Source of the DNA: Deltaproteobacteria bacterium
GTDB taxonomy: Bacteria > Myxococcota_A > UBA9160 > SMWR01
Length of the DNA stretch: 15,391 nt
Assembly (NCBI GenBank): GCA_019313605.1
Contig: JAFDAW010000027.1
Location: forward strand, 1 to 15,391
Direction: 5' to 3'
Part shown: piece after piece, positions 14,675 through 15,391 of the stretch
How the letters are laid out: every line of letters starts with the position of its first letter
Position numbering within the stretch: position 1 is the stretch's first letter
The notes under the pieces: model-generated
What the model saw: the letters and a program-made list of their open reading frames with translations, nothing else
Databases searched by the model: none
Told to the model about the DNA's origin: nothing
Translations under genes and position numbers: made by a program

Positions 14675-15391
14675 CTAGTGACCCGCTCGCAGGCGTACGG
14701 GGAGCCGGCGCGAACCCCAATCGCCCGGGGTCGATTCGAAGACACCCGAACACGGCACCCTACAGACCGAGCAGAGGCCGTCCGCGCTGAGACCCCAATG
14801 GGTGAGCGTGTAACCGTCCCGCCCGATCAGGCACTCGCCGCATTCGTGGCAGAGCGTGCTGCCGCCGGACCGATCGCGAACGTTTCCCGTGTAGACGTAC
14901 CGGATGCCGTAACTTCGAGCGATCTCGCGCGATCGCCGCAGAACATCGACGGGCGTGTGGTCCCGGTCGAGCATCCGGTAGTCGGGGTGAAACGCCGTGA
15001 AATGCCACGGGACGTCGGGCCCGAGGTTCTCGGCGATCCAACGGCTCGCCGCGTCGATTTCCGCCTCGGAGTCGTTTTCACCGGGGATGAGCAGCGTCGT
15101 GATCTCGAACCAGACCTCGGTCTCGTGTTTCAGGTAACGCAGCGTCTCGAGAACGGGATCGAGTCGCCCCCCGCACACCTTCTGGTAGAAGTCGTCGGTG
15201 AACGCCTTGAGATCAATGTTCGCCGCATCCATCGATCCAAAGAACTCGCGACGCGGCTCGTCGCAGATGTAACCCGCGGTCACCGCGACCGACTTCAAGC
15301 CCAGTTCGCGGCACGCCTGTGCGACATCGACCGCGTATTCCAGAAAGATCACGGGATCGTTGTACGTATAGGCAACGCTGCGGCAACCGTG
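14675..15391 (-). CDS. amrS: AmmeMemoRadiSam system radical SAM enzyme, N-terminus beyond window
   Basis: 239 codons are open from the right edge to a TAG at 14675. The visible part starts inside the radical SAM barrel with SVAYTYNDPVIFLEYA, characteristic of this family (usually YTYNEPxIFLEY), then VTAGYICDEPRREF, AANIDLKAFTDDFYQKVCGG, EVWFEITTLLIPGEND, VPWHFTAFHPDYRM and YVYTGNVRD. The C-terminal extension has two CxxC pairs (CHECGEC and CSVCRVPC), typical of the family and probably binding a metal. The CxxxCxxC cluster motif that binds the 4Fe-4S would be just off the window. These enzymes occur with AMMECR1- and MEMO1-like proteins; the substrate is not established. The internal GTG at 15352 is not the start, because family similarity continues upstream of it. 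Confidence 0.92.
   Translation of the reverse strand, partial: HGCRSVAYTYNDPVIFLEYAVDVAQACRELGLKSVAVTAGYICDEPRREFFGSMDAANIDLKAFTDDFYQKVCGGRLDPVLETLRYLKHETEVWFEITTLLIPGENDSEAEIDAASRWIAENLGPDVPWHFTAFHPDYRMLDRDHTPVDVLRRSREIARSYGIRYVYTGNVRDRSGGSTLCHECGECLIGRDGYTLTHWGLSADGLCSVCRVPCSGVFESTPGDWGSRRLPVRLRAGH

Overview
This 15.4 kb GC-rich window looks like ordinary chromosome from a free-living, aerobically respiring Gram-negative bacterium. The best guess is a member of the former Deltaproteobacteria (Myxococcota or a related lineage). That is inference from gene content: a eukaryote-like alkylglycerone-phosphate (ether lipid) synthase as known in Myxococcus, an FG-GAP secreted protein, a membrane spermidine-synthase-like fusion, a lipoprotein of the sulfatase fold with TPRs, and a cytochrome oxidase with two subunits III. 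No mobile elements, tRNA, rRNA or CRISPR array were found.

Layout. Positions 1-1664 (minus, C-terminus off the left edge) encode a secreted FG-GAP/beta-propeller protein. It is divergent from the only plus-strand gene, 1872-4916, a fused multi-spanning membrane/spermidine-synthase-like protein. That gene converges on, and overlaps by 18 bp, the end of a compact minus-strand cytochrome c oxidase operon (9905 down to 4899). The operon order is diheme cytochrome c, a 34-residue single-helix peptide, subunit II (CuA), subunit I, subunit III, subunit IV, a second subunit III, and a small CxxC membrane protein. Upstream on the same strand are a sulfatase-fold lipoprotein with TPRs (12316-10175), alkylglycerone-phosphate synthase (14175-12379), HspQ (14536-14210) and the C-terminal part of an AmmeMemoRadiSam radical SAM enzyme (15391-14675, N-terminus off the right edge).

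How it works together. The oxidase operon encodes a membrane-bound, proton-pumping aa3-like terminal oxidase plus its likely electron donor, the diheme cytochrome c. The redox centres are all present (heme a, heme a3, CuB, CuA, cross-linked Tyr, D-pathway acids). However, the residues that align with the K-pathway Lys/Thr in subunit I and with the entry Glu in subunit II are all replaced. This is the most interesting feature of the window. The ether-lipid synthase, HspQ and the AlkP-superfamily lipoprotein form a second co-directional group whose joint purpose is not clear.

Limits: all homology calls are by reading motifs by eye, no database search was run, and no promoter could be placed with confidence.
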